In this document: one piece after another, positions 16,114-27,411 of the stretch | How positions within the stretch are numbered: the stretch's first letter is position 1 | How the letters are laid out: each line of letters begins with the position of its first letter | Origin: WTKG01 sp963735005 | GTDB lineage: Bacteria > Actinomycetota > Actinomycetes > Actinomycetales > Demequinaceae | Direction of reading: 5' to 3' | Assembly: GCA_963735005.1 (NCBI GenBank) | Contig: CAVTJA010000003.1 | Location: 193,970-257,969 of the forward strand | DNA length: 64,000 bases | Position numbers and translations under genes: made by a program | The notes under the pieces: generated by a model | What the model was told of the DNA's origin: nothing | The model's input: the letters and a program-made list of their open reading frames with translations, nothing else | Databases searched by the model: none

Positions 16114-17769
16114 CTAAATAGCCACGCGGAACAACTCCTCGATGGACGTGAGGCCGTCTTGCACCTTTGCCCAGCCGTCCTGCATGAGGGTGACCATCCC
16201 CTGTTCCTTGGCTTTATTGGCAATCTCGACCGAGGAGGCCCGCGCGACTGCAAGGCGTTCGATGTCCTCGGTCACAGGCATCACCTCGTGCAGCGCGAGC
16301 CGCCCGCGGTAGCCGGTGTTTGAGCAGGCCGAGCAGCCCTCCGCGCGGAACAACACCGGGGACTCCTTGCCCTTCCAGTCGAAACGCTCCTGGATGGCCG
16401 CGAGTTCAGGCTGATACTCGGATTTGCACTTGCCACAGAGGCGACGCGCAAGGCGCTGCGCCACCACCGAGTCGATCGCGGAGCCCACAAGGAACGGTTC
16501 AATCCCCATCTCAATGAGACGCGTGATTGCGCTCGGGGCGTCGTTCGTGTGAAGCGTCGACAACACCAAGTGACCGGTGAGTGCGGCCTCGATCGCAATC
16601 TGCGCCGTCTCGTGGTCGCGAATCTCGCCAAGGAGCACGACGTCGGGGTCCGCACGCAGAATGGACCGCAGCGCGGCAGCGAACGTGAGGCCCGCCTTCG
16701 GGTTGACCTGCACCTGGTTAATGTTCGGGATCCGGTACTCGACCGGGTCTTCCACAGTGATGACGTTGATCTCCGGCTTCGACACCTGGTTCAGCGTCGC
16801 GTACAGCGTGGTCGACTTACCCGAACCAGTCGGCCCGGTCACCAGAATCATTCCGTACGGCTTCGTGAAGGACTTCCGATAGATCTCGTAGTTTTCCGGA
16901 CGGATGCCAAGGTCCTCAAGGTCCATGGTGGCGGTCGTGTTGTCGAGCACACGCATGACGACCTTCTCGCCCCACACCGTCGGCAGCGTCGCGACACGAA
17001 GGTCGATCTTGCGGCCTTGGTGACTCACCGACAAGCGGCCGTCCTGAGGCTTGCGCCGCTCAGCGATGTCGATATCGGCCATGATCTTCAGACGGGAAAT
17101 AACACCGTTCTGAATACCCTTCGAGGCCCGCTGCATCTCGTGAAGCACGCCGTCAATGCGGTAACGCACGCGCAGATCCTTCTCGGCGGGCTCGATGTGG
17201 ATGTCCGAAGCGCGGTCCTGGATGGCCTGCGTGATGATCAGGTTCACGAACCTGACAATCGGCGCGTCGTCCTCAATGACGTCGCCGAGGTCCGAGTCCG
17301 ACTCCACATCGCTCTCGAGGGAGCCCTGCAGGTCCTCAAGCTCGTTGTCGGCACGGCAGAAGCGGTCGATGGCGGCGACGACGTCGTCGTGCGCGGCGAC
17401 AACGGGGATCACCTCGCGGTTCGTGAGCGCCCGGAAGTCGTCTACTGCGACCACGTTGCCTGGATTGGCCATCGCGACTTTGATCGCACGATCCTCAAGG
17501 GCGATGGGTAGCGCCGTATGCCTGCGGCACACCTGGGCGGGCACAAGCTGAACGGCCGCCTGGTCTACCGGGAAATCCCCCAGTTCGACAAATTCCATGC
17601 CGACCTGGCTTGCAAGTGCACGCACGAGTTGGGCCTCTGAGATCAGCCCGAGTTCCACGAGGGTGCGCCCAAGCGACTGCCCGCGCTTCTGTTGCTCGTC
17701 GATGGCGTCCATCAACTGCTCTTCGGTGAGCACGCCATCCTCGAGGAGGATCGAACCCAACTGCTTCAC
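16114..17769 (-). CDS. pilB: PilB, pilus extension ATPase
   Basis: Hexameric ATPase that powers pilin polymerisation. The N-terminal MshEN/T2SSE_N region (1-150) is followed by the ATPase core: RASDIHIEP, Walker A GPTGSGKST, the VEDPVEYRI Asp box, Walker B DVVLLGEIRD and the His box TGHLVLSTLHTNDA. A zinc-type four-Cys motif (CGKC and CSAC) confirms PilB rather than PilT. Two in-frame GTGs exist; GTG 17769 (551 residues) has GGGAG five bases upstream, while GTG 17775 abuts it, so the former is chosen. First gene of the pilus unit. Confidence 0.94.
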   Translation of the reverse strand: MKQLGSILLEDGVLTEEQLMDAIDEQQKRGQSLGRTLVELGLISEAQLVRALASQVGMEFVELGDFPVDQAAVQLVPAQVCRRHTALPIALEDRAIKVAMANPGNVVAVDDFRALTNREVIPVVAAHDDVVAAIDRFCRADNELEDLQGSLESDVESDSDLGDVIEDDAPIVRFVNLIITQAIQDRASDIHIEPAEKDLRVRYRIDGVLHEMQRASKGIQNGVISRLKIMADIDIAERRKPQDGRLSVSHQGRKIDLRVATLPTVWGEKVVMRVLDNTTATMDLEDLGIRPENYEIYRKSFTKPYGMILVTGPTGSGKSTTLYATLNQVSKPEINVITVEDPVEYRIPNINQVQVNPKAGLTFAAALRSILRADPDVVLLGEIRDHETAQIAIEAALTGHLVLSTLHTNDAPSAITRLIEMGIEPFLVGSAIDSVVAQRLARRLCGKCKSEYQPELAAIQERFDWKGKESPVLFRAEGCSACSNTGYRGRLALHEVMPVTEDIERLAVARASSVEIANKAKEQGMVTLMQDGWAKVQDGLTSIEELFRVAI

Positions 17770-17814
17770 AATCACTCCCTCAGGTCCATCGCGACGCTAC
17801 GCGACTCTCCTGCG

Positions 17815-17844
17815 AAGGTAACACCCAAAATCGGGCAATGTCAC
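17815..17844 (-). promoter_or_regulatory. Candidate promoter of the pilus operon
   Basis: On the minus strand GTGACA (17844-17839) and TACCTT (17820-17815) are separated by 18 bases, resembling housekeeping -35 and -10 boxes. Transcription would begin near 17808, about 39 bases before the pilB GTG. The -35 box overlaps the aroE stop region. The match is moderate; the location before the first pilus gene is the main support. Confidence 0.4.
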
Positions 17845-18683
17845 CGAATCGGTCGTGAGAGATTCGCCACAAGCGCGCGGTCCATCTGGGCGACGGGCGC
17901 GGGCCGGCCAGTCATCAACTTGACCTGCTCAGCCGCCTGGTGGAGCAACATTCGCGAGCCATTGAGGCCCCTTCCGCCTGCCTGCAGCCACGCCTGCAGG
18001 AGCGGGGTTTCGAGCGGTTCATACACAGCGTCAAGCAGTACCCCGGAGGCGCTGTCTATGGCCGCCCCAACCTGGGCACCCGCGGCAGCGGGAATCGTGG
18101 ACACGACCGCATCCGCGCCTCGGAGCGCCTCGATGGCCGCGTCCGACGACAAGTCCACGAACACCGGGTCAACACCCATCTTGGCCGCAGCGCGCATGAG
18201 CCCCGCGGCACGCGCACGCTCTCGCACGGCGACAACCGGGCGCGCGCAGCCGAGTTCGGCGCATGCCGCGATGGCCGAAGTCGCGGTCGCGCCGCCACCC
18301 AGCACCACTCCCCTGCCGACACCCTCGACTCCCGCTTCGCGGAGCGCCGCACGAATCCCGTAGACGTCGGTGTTGGCGCCCACGAGGGACAGCGCACCGC
18401 CGCCGCTGTCCACGACGACAGTATTGACAGCGCCCACGAGCTTCGCGAGCGGCTCGGTGAAATGGAGGTACGGAAGGATCTCAACCTTCAGCGGCATCGT
18501 GAGGCTCAGCCCCGCCCAGGTGGCGTCAATCGTCGAGACGAACGCGCCGAGGCTGTCCGCGGTGACGTCGTAGGCCTCGTAGGTCCACTCGAGCCCGAGC
18601 GCGTCGTACGCCGCCCGGTGAAGGACCGGCGACAACGAATGCTCGATCGGGTGGCCCAAGACGCCTGCCCGCGAGTGTTCCAT
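17841..18683 (-). CDS. aroE: Shikimate dehydrogenase
   Basis: Reduces 3-dehydroshikimate to shikimate with NADPH. The 280-residue protein has the substrate motif GHPIEHSLSPVLHRAAY (11-27), SLTMPLK with the catalytic Lys (about 66), GANTDVYG with the substrate-binding Asp (about 103), the Rossmann GGGATATSA (about 130) and the late LLHQAAEQ block. ATG 18683 is preceded by an in-frame GTG at 18686; either may be used. It follows mltG closely. In many actinobacteria aroE sits beside aroC; here the whole pilus locus lies between them. Confidence 0.94.
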   Translation of the reverse strand: MEHSRAGVLGHPIEHSLSPVLHRAAYDALGLEWTYEAYDVTADSLGAFVSTIDATWAGLSLTMPLKVEILPYLHFTEPLAKLVGAVNTVVVDSGGGALSLVGANTDVYGIRAALREAGVEGVGRGVVLGGGATATSAIAACAELGCARPVVAVRERARAAGLMRAAAKMGVDPVFVDLSSDAAIEALRGADAVVSTIPAAAGAQVGAAIDSASGVLLDAVYEPLETPLLQAWLQAGGRGLNGSRMLLHQAAEQVKLMTGRPAPVAQMDRALVANLSRPIR

Positions 18684-18693
18684 CACGCCCGAG

Positions 18694-19815
18694 CTACTGG
18701 CCGTGCTCGTCGTACCAGTCGTACAACTTCTGCACGTTCTTCAGGTGCTGGTTGTAGGTCTTGGCGTAGAGCGTCGTGCCATTGAACGGATCAATCGTGA
18801 CGAAGAACAGGAAGTCGTGCTCCGCCGGGTTGAGAGCGGACTTGATCGCCAGGTCGCCGGGCGATGCGATCGGCCCAGGGGGCAGACCGATCACCTTGTA
18901 GGTGTTGTACGGCGAGTCGCTCTTGCGGTCTTCCTCGGACGTCGACACGTTGCCTGAGGACTTCGTGATGAAGTGCACGGTCGAGTCGAGCTGGAGCGGC
19001 TTGTCGATGGCGAGGCGGTTCTTGATGACACCAGCGACCATCGGGAAGTCGTCGTCGAGCCGGGCTTCCTTCTGGACTAGTGACGCGAAGGTGAGCGTAC
19101 GGAGCCACTGGTTCCGCTCGACGCCGTAGTTCGTCAGCCTGTCCACTGTGGTCTGCACCATCACCCGGAAGACGTCAGCGGGCAGGACGTCGGGATTGAA
19201 CTTGTAGGTCGCGGGGAACAGCCACCCCTCGGGGTCGCCGCCGGCCTCTTCCGGCAGGCCGATCGCGGCGGAGTCGGCAAGTGCCGCCCGGACGTCATCT
19301 TCGGTGTATTCGGTCACGGCGGCCACGCGCGCGACGATCTGGTCGCTGTTCCACCCCTCGGGGATCGACAACGTGATCTCCTCGCGATTGCCCGAGTCGA
19401 GCAAAGCCTGGAGTGCGAATGTCGCCTTCATCTGCTTCTGAAGCTGGTAGTACCCCGGCGCGATGTTCGCCGACTCGGGGTTCGCGATGGCGGCGTTGAT
19501 GAACGCCGTCTTCGACTTGACGACGTCCTTGTCGAAAAGCTTCTTGGCGATGACGTCGCCGGTATCGCCCTTCTCAACAATGATGCGCACGCTACCCTGG
19601 CCCGCGCCTTCGTAGTCCTCGACGACCGAGGGCGGCGGCTGTAGCGACTGAACCCAGTTCCACGACAGCGAGCCGCCAATAGCCACGAGCACGAGCCCGA
19701 CAGCGGTGGCCACGAGGGTGCGTGCGCGGCGCATGCGGCGGCGCTGCTCGCGCTGGAGTCGGCGCAGGTCGAGCGACGTGGTCGTCGCCGTCTCGACTTC
19801 AAAAAGCTCAGACAT
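18694..19815 (-). CDS. mltG: MltG, endolytic murein transglycosylase (YceG family)
   Basis: Membrane-anchored lytic transglycosylase that cuts nascent glycan strands and sets their length. 373 residues: a basic cytoplasmic N-terminus (LRRLQREQRRRMRRAR), one membrane segment (TLVATAVGLVLVAIGGSLSW, about 38-57), then a LysM-like and YceG domain. The catalytic Glu region is visible as LTFASLVQKEA, with the later IKNRLAIDKPLQLDSTV block. The ATG at 19815 overlaps the ruvX end by eight bases and has AAGGGGAG upstream; longer in-frame sequence lies inside ruvX. The mltG-ruvX-alaS neighbourhood is conserved in actinobacteria. Confidence 0.92.
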   Translation of the reverse strand: MSELFEVETATTTSLDLRRLQREQRRRMRRARTLVATAVGLVLVAIGGSLSWNWVQSLQPPPSVVEDYEGAGQGSVRIIVEKGDTGDVIAKKLFDKDVVKSKTAFINAAIANPESANIAPGYYQLQKQMKATFALQALLDSGNREEITLSIPEGWNSDQIVARVAAVTEYTEDDVRAALADSAAIGLPEEAGGDPEGWLFPATYKFNPDVLPADVFRVMVQTTVDRLTNYGVERNQWLRTLTFASLVQKEARLDDDFPMVAGVIKNRLAIDKPLQLDSTVHFITKSSGNVSTSEEDRKSDSPYNTYKVIGLPPGPIASPGDLAIKSALNPAEHDFLFFVTIDPFNGTTLYAKTYNQHLKNVQKLYDWYDEHGQ

Positions 19816-20279
19816 TTCTCCCCTTGGGCAAGACCGCTTCAGTAACGGTACCAACCTGACCGTTCTTCTCAGTATCCAACGCGCTATCAAGAATCACGAC
19901 CGCCGCCTGCTGGTCCACCGTGCCGCGCTGTTGGCGCAAATTGCGGCCCGCCGCGCTCATGGCGGCCGACGCTGTGGAGGTCGAGAACCTTTCGTCCACC
20001 AAACGCACGGGAACGCCGACGCGTTCCGCAAGTGCGGCGGCAAAGTCCCGGGCGTCTCGGGCGGACGGGCCCTCCTCGCCGGACAGTTTTCGCGGCAGCC
20101 CGACGTACACGATTGCCGCGCCGCGTTCGGCTGCGATGGCGGCGACGTCCGCCGCCGCGGTGGCCGTGCGCTGGACGGTGCCGACGGGGAATGCGAGGGT
20201 GCCGGCGGGATCGGTCGCGGCGACTCCTACTCGCACGGATCCGACGTCCACGCCTACCCGCACGCCCGTGGGCGCCGCG

Positions 20280-20287
<8 letters not shown>
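19808..20287 (-). CDS. ruvX: Holliday junction resolvase-like / pre-16S rRNA nuclease (YqgF, RuvX)
   Basis: RNase H-fold nuclease of the YqgF family, implicated in 16S rRNA 5' maturation and once proposed as a Holliday junction resolvase. 159 residues. Conserved parts are VGVDVGSVRVGVAATD (10-25, first catalytic Asp), IVYVGLPRKLSGEEG (about 60-74), VRLVDERFST (Asp-Glu, about 93-102) and VDQQAAVVIL near the end (final Asp). The GTG start at 20287 overlaps the alaS stop by eight bases, and its end overlaps mltG by eight bases. Confidence 0.9.
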
Positions 20288-22946
<2,659 letters not shown>

Positions 22947-22968
22947 TCCCTGAACCTAGGGCTCGCGA

Positions 22969-23595
22969 CTAGCGGGCGTAGAACTCGACGACTAGCTGCA
23001 CTTCGCAGGTCACGGGAACCTCGGCACGCTTGGGGCGGCGCACGAGCTTGGTCGTGAGCTTCTCAAGCTGGACCTCAAGGTAGTCCGGGACCTCCGGAAG
23101 CACGTCGGCGTGTGCGCCGGCCGCGGCCGCCATGTACGGGTCCATGACAGCGGCCTTGGGCTTGACCTGGATGGTCTGGCCGGGCTTGACACGGAACGAC
23201 GGGCGGTCGACGATCTGGCCGTCGACGAGGATGTGCCGGTGAAGCACCGACTGGCGAGCCTGCAGGATGGTGCGGGCGAAGCCGCTGCGCAGCACGAGGG
23301 CGTCAAGGCGCATCTCGAGCAACTCGACGAACGCCTCACCGGTCAGGCCGGCCTCGTGGCGAGCCTCTTCGAACGTGCGCAGCATCTGCTTCTCGCGAAG
23401 GCCGTACTGCGCGCGGAGACGCTGCTTCTCGCGAAGGCGGACGGCGTAGTCGGATTCCTTGCGGCGCGCGGTGCGGCCGTGCTCGCCCGGGGGGTACGGG
23501 CGCTTCTCGAAGTGCTTGACGGCCTTGGGCGTCAGAGCGAGGCCAAGGGCACGCGAAAGGCGCACCTGGCGGCGCGCACGCTGAACTGAAGTCAC
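22969..23595 (-). CDS. rpsD: 30S ribosomal protein S4
   Basis: Primary 16S-binding protein that nucleates the 30S body. 208 residues with RQVRLSRALGLALTPKAVKHFEKRPYPPGEHG near the N-terminus and the S4 RNA-binding domain (LEMRLDALVLRSGFA onward, about residue 97). It lacks the zinc-binding CxxC of the long S4 form, like the stand-alone actinobacterial rpsD. The GTG at 23595 has AAAGGA just upstream. It sits apart from the main ribosomal clusters, between rarA and alaS, a known actinobacterial placement. A perfect palindrome CATACGTATG (23631-23640) lies 36 bases before the start. Confidence 0.95.
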   Translation of the reverse strand: MTSVQRARRQVRLSRALGLALTPKAVKHFEKRPYPPGEHGRTARRKESDYAVRLREKQRLRAQYGLREKQMLRTFEEARHEAGLTGEAFVELLEMRLDALVLRSGFARTILQARQSVLHRHILVDGQIVDRPSFRVKPGQTIQVKPKAAVMDPYMAAAAGAHADVLPEVPDYLEVQLEKLTTKLVRRPKRAEVPVTCEVQLVVEFYAR

Positions 23596-23693
23596 AATTT
23601 TCCTTTAAGACGGAGCGCGCAGAAGCACGCCATACGTATGTGGTCGCGGCAAGAGCAGCCAGCTCGCCGCGAGGGCTCGCACAAGGATAGCCC

Positions 23694-25032
23694 CTACTGG
23701 GAGGAATTTCCACGACCGAGCGCCTGGCGGATGGCCGCGAGCCTGGTTTGCAGCTCGCGCTCGTGCCCGTGGTCGGTCGGCTGGTAGTACTGGGTGCCCC
23801 TCAGCGCCTCCGGGAGGTACTCCTGGGCGGCCACCCCGCGGGGCGAGTCGTGACTGTATTGGTAGTCCTTGCCGTGGCCAAGTTTCTTCGCCCCCGCGTA
23901 ATGCGCGTCTCGCAAATGCTCGGGGACCGCGCCCGCATTCCCAGCCCTGACGTCGGCGATAGCCGCGTCGATCGCGAGGTAGGAACGGTTGGACTTGGGC
24001 GCGGTGGCAAGGTACGCGGTGGCCTCGCCAAGGACGATGCGGCCCTCGGGCATGCCGATGAAGCTCACGGCGTCGGCGGCGGCCTGGGCGACGACCAGCG
24101 CCTGCGGGTCCGCGAGCCCCACATCCTCGGCGGCCAGAATCACGAGCCGCCGCGCGATGAACCGCGGGTCCTCCCCCGCGACCACCATCCGCGCCAAGTA
24201 ATGCAGCGCCGCGTCGACGTCGCTGCCGCGCACAGACTTGATGAACGCACTGATGACGTCGTAGTGCTGGTCGCCGGACTTGTCGTACGCCACGAGCGCC
24301 GCGTCCATAGCCTGCTCCGCGAGCTCGGCGGTGATGGTGCCGCCCTCCCCCGCCGCTTGGGCGAGGCTCTCGAGCAGGGTGAGCGCCTTGCGCGCGTCCG
24401 CCCCCGCGACCTTGACGATGTGGTCGCGCGCGTCGTCGGCTGAGGGTCACCGTTCTGCCAAGGCCACGGTCGTCCGCGACGGCGCGCTCTACGAGCGTGC
24501 GGATGGCGGCATCGTCCAGCGGCTGCAGGGTGAGCAACACGGAGCGCGACAGCAGCGGGCCGACCACGGAGAACGACGGGTTCTCGGTGGTGGCGGCCAC
24601 GAGCGTAATCCACCGATTCTCGACCGCGGGGAGCAGCACATCCTGTTGGGACTTGGTGAAGCGGTGCACCTCGTCGATGAACACCACGGTCTCGGGCTCG
24701 CCGGTCGACACGCGGCGCTTGGAATCCTCGATTACCGCGCGCACGTCCTTGACGCCGGCGTTGACGGCGCTGAGCTCGACGAACCGGCGGTTGCCCGCGA
24801 CGAGGTAGGCCAGGGTGGTCTTGCCGGTGCCTGGCGGGCCCCACAGCATCACGGACGTGGCGGCGGAGGCGTCGGCGATCAGGCGCTCGAGCGGGCTGCC
24901 TTTGCGCAGCAGGTGGTCTTGGCCGACGATCTCGGCTGACGTGCGCGGCCGCATTCGCACCGCGAGGGGGCTCGCGGCGCTTGGCGCGGGGACGCCAGTA
25001 CCGTTCTGGCGCACGGCGTCGAAGAGGTCCAC
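23694..25032 (-). pseudogene. rarA: RarA/MgsA AAA+ ATPase, frame broken by one base
   Basis: Replication-associated recombination protein A, an AAA+ ATPase related to clamp loaders. The N-terminal part (from GTG 25032) reads VRMRPRTSAEIVGQDHLL, Walker A GPPGTGKTT, Walker B VVFIDEVHRF and sensor ATTENPSF. After GLGRTVTLS (near 24440) the frame shifts. The C-terminal half (EQAMDAALVAYDKSGDQHYD to the stop at 23694) continues in another frame. Removing one C near 24438-24442 restores one open frame of about 445 residues, the normal length. Both halves look fully conserved, so a sequencing insertion is more likely than decay. A -10-like TAGGAT (25044-25039) six bases before the GTG suggests a leaderless transcript. 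Confidence 0.88.
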
Positions 25033-25042
25033 CGCTCCATCC

Positions 25043-25106
25043 TAGTTTCGCGAGACTCCCCCGCCGGAGGGACCCGCGCGGCACATCGCCGGTGATAGTT
25101 TCGCGA
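25043..25106. repeat. 11-bp direct repeat in the rarA/MMPL divergent promoter region
   Basis: TAGTTTCGCGA occurs at 25043-25053 and 25096-25106. The first copy touches the presumed -10 of rarA and the second the presumed -10 (GATAGT, 25094-25099) of the divergent MMPL gene, ending just before its ATG. Each contains the palindrome TCGCGA. Possible paired binding sites of one regulator. Confidence 0.45.
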
Positions 25107-25107
25107 C

Positions 25108-27382
25108 ATGTCGATCTTTACGCGCCTGTCGCACGCCATCGCCCGACGACCCGTGACCGTGCTGGTGACCTGGGGAGTCATCGCCGCCGCGTTCTTCGCG
25201 ATCACTTCTTTTGGAATCGGACCGTACGCGAGCCTCGAGGACCGCACCTCGACGGGGCCGCCCGAAGTCAAGGGCGCCGATTCCTACGCGGTGGCAAACA
25301 CGTACGACGAGGCGCAGCCCGCCGACGCGCCTACGACCGTGACCGCTCAGATTCTCGGGCGCGACCCTCACGACCCGCGGTTGCAACCGTCCCTACCGGC
25401 GTTGTTCGACACGCTGACCACAGATCCCGACGTCATCACCGTCCAGACGCCACTCGGCACTCTCGCCGGCCCCGCGCTCGCCGCGGCCCAGCCCCAGGGG
25501 CGGCCCATCCCCCGCGACGCGCTGGTGGCGGCCGACGGCGGATTCCTCGTGATCGTCTCACTCGACCGCCCCGCGGACGGCGACCTCCTCGCTCAACATG
25601 AGCGCATCAAGCGCGACATCGAGGATATGACCACCTCCCTGCGAATCGTGCAGCCGGACGTCGACTACCAGCTGCACGTGTTCTCGACACGAGCTGTTCT
25701 TTGACTCCTTCGACCAGCAACTCCAGAAGGACCTCGTGACCGGCGAGGCGATTGCGATTCCGCTGGCGCTACTCGTCATGGTGCTGGTGTTCGGAGGCTT
25801 CCTCGCCGCGTCCACGCCCATCGCCGGCGCCATCGCGTCCATCGCTGGCGGCTTCGCGGTCGTGTATGGCTTCACGTTCATCCAGCACATCGACTCGGCC
25901 GCGCAAAACGTCGTGACCGTGCTCGGCATCGGCCTGTGTATTGATTACGGCCTGCTCATCGTGTCGCGCTTCCGCGAAGAGGCGACGCGCGCCATCGCGG
26001 CCAAGGACGCCGATGCTCGAGGCACGGCGCTGACTCGCACCATGGAGACAGCCGGTCGCACCGTCTTCTTCTCAGGCGTCACCGTCGCGATCGCGGTGAG
26101 CGGCCTGCTGTACTTCACCCCGGAGTTCCTCACGGGATTCGGAGGTGCGTCGTTGGGCGTCGTGGTCACCGCGGTGGCCGCCGCGATGACACTCGTGCCC
26201 GCGATCGCATACCTGTACGGCGAGCGGATCGTGCGTCCGGGCGTGCTGCGCAAGGTTCCGGGGATTCGGCGAGTGCTCGCCTCCACGTCGGACGTCGAGC
26301 GCGACGAGGGCATGTTCTCTCGCCTCGCCGCGCGCGTTCAGCGGCGCCCGTGGGTGGTGCTCGTGGCCGCGCTCGCGATCTTGCTGACGCTCGCGACGCC
26401 GGCGCTGAGCCTGACGCTGCGCAATTCCGAAGGCGAGACCCTCCCGTCCGACGACGCGGACCGCATCTACCTGTCTGCGTTCGAAGACCGCTACCCCGCG
26501 CTTGCCGCCGGCACGGTCGAGAACGCCCCGATCCACGTGATGGCCGACGCCAGCGCGGCAGATTTCAACGCGTGGTCGAGCGCAGTGTTGGGCGTGGACG
26601 GCGTCACCTCTGTCACGCCGGGCCTTGAACTCCCGACCGCGCCGGGCGTCGTGTTCGCCGGAGTCGAGATCACCGCGCGCGACGAGGGAAGCCCCGAGGC
26701 GGTGAACATCGTGCACTCGCTGCGCGAGCTCGACGCCCCATTCCGCGTCTATGTAGGTGGCCAGGCGGCGAACCAGGTGGACTTCATCAAGGCGATCCGG
26801 GACGGCCTGCCGATCGCGCTCGGCGTCGTTGTCGCGGCGACATTCGTGCTGCTGTTCCTCATGACGGGCTCGCTGCTCGTGCCGGTGAAGGCCCTGCTCA
26901 CCAACATGATGTCCTTGACGGCGTCCGTCGGCATCATGGTGACGATCTTCCAATACGGCTGGTTCGACTCGGTGCTGAAGATCGACAGCCTCGGGGGCAT
27001 CGAGACCTACGTGGTGGTACTCATCGCGTCGTTCGGTTTCGGCCTGGCGATGGACTACGAGGTCTTCCTGCTCGCGCGCATCAAGGAGCTCGTGGACCGC
27101 GGCGTGCCGAACGACGAGGCCGTCCGCCTTGGCCTGCAGCGCTCCGGCCGCATCATCACGTCGGCCGCCGCGATCATCATCCTGGTGTTCCTCGGCTTCG
27201 CCGCCGGCAAGGTGCTGATCATCAAGGAGATTGGCGTGGGACTGGCCATCGCCGTGTTCCTGGACGCGACGCTCGTGCGCATGCTGTTGGTCCCCGCCAC
27301 GATGACCCTGCTGGGAAAGTGGAACTGGTGGGCGCCCAAGCCGCTTCGCAGCCTCTACGCGCGGATGAGCATCACGCACTGA
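25108..27382 (+). pseudogene. MMPL/RND-family membrane transporter, frame broken by one base
   Basis: Large proton-driven transporter of the MMPL group, which exports lipids or hydrophobic compounds. The first part (25108-25704) has an N-terminal helix (PVTVLVTWGVIAAAFFAITSF) and part of the first extracytoplasmic domain. The rest (about 25690-27382) has the remaining membrane helices of both halves, including VTVLGIGLCIDYGLLIVSRFREE and FGFGLAMDYEVFLLARIKE, the twin MMPL motifs with their Asp-Tyr pairs. Removing one C near 25691 joins the frames (STELFFDSFDQQL) into about 757 residues, a normal length. Substrate unknown; no lipid-synthesis partner lies adjacent. The family is certain; true inactivation is doubtful. 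Confidence 0.88.
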
Positions 27383-27393
27383 CCGCCGGTCAG
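27379..27393. terminator. Hairpin between convergent MMPL and aspS genes
   Basis: CTGACC / GGTCAG with a 3-base loop, including the MMPL stop codon, lies in the 29-base gap between two convergent genes. It is short and lacks a U-run on either side, so support is mainly positional. Confidence 0.35.
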
Positions 27394-27411
27394 ATGACGG
27401 CGTCGCGCCAA

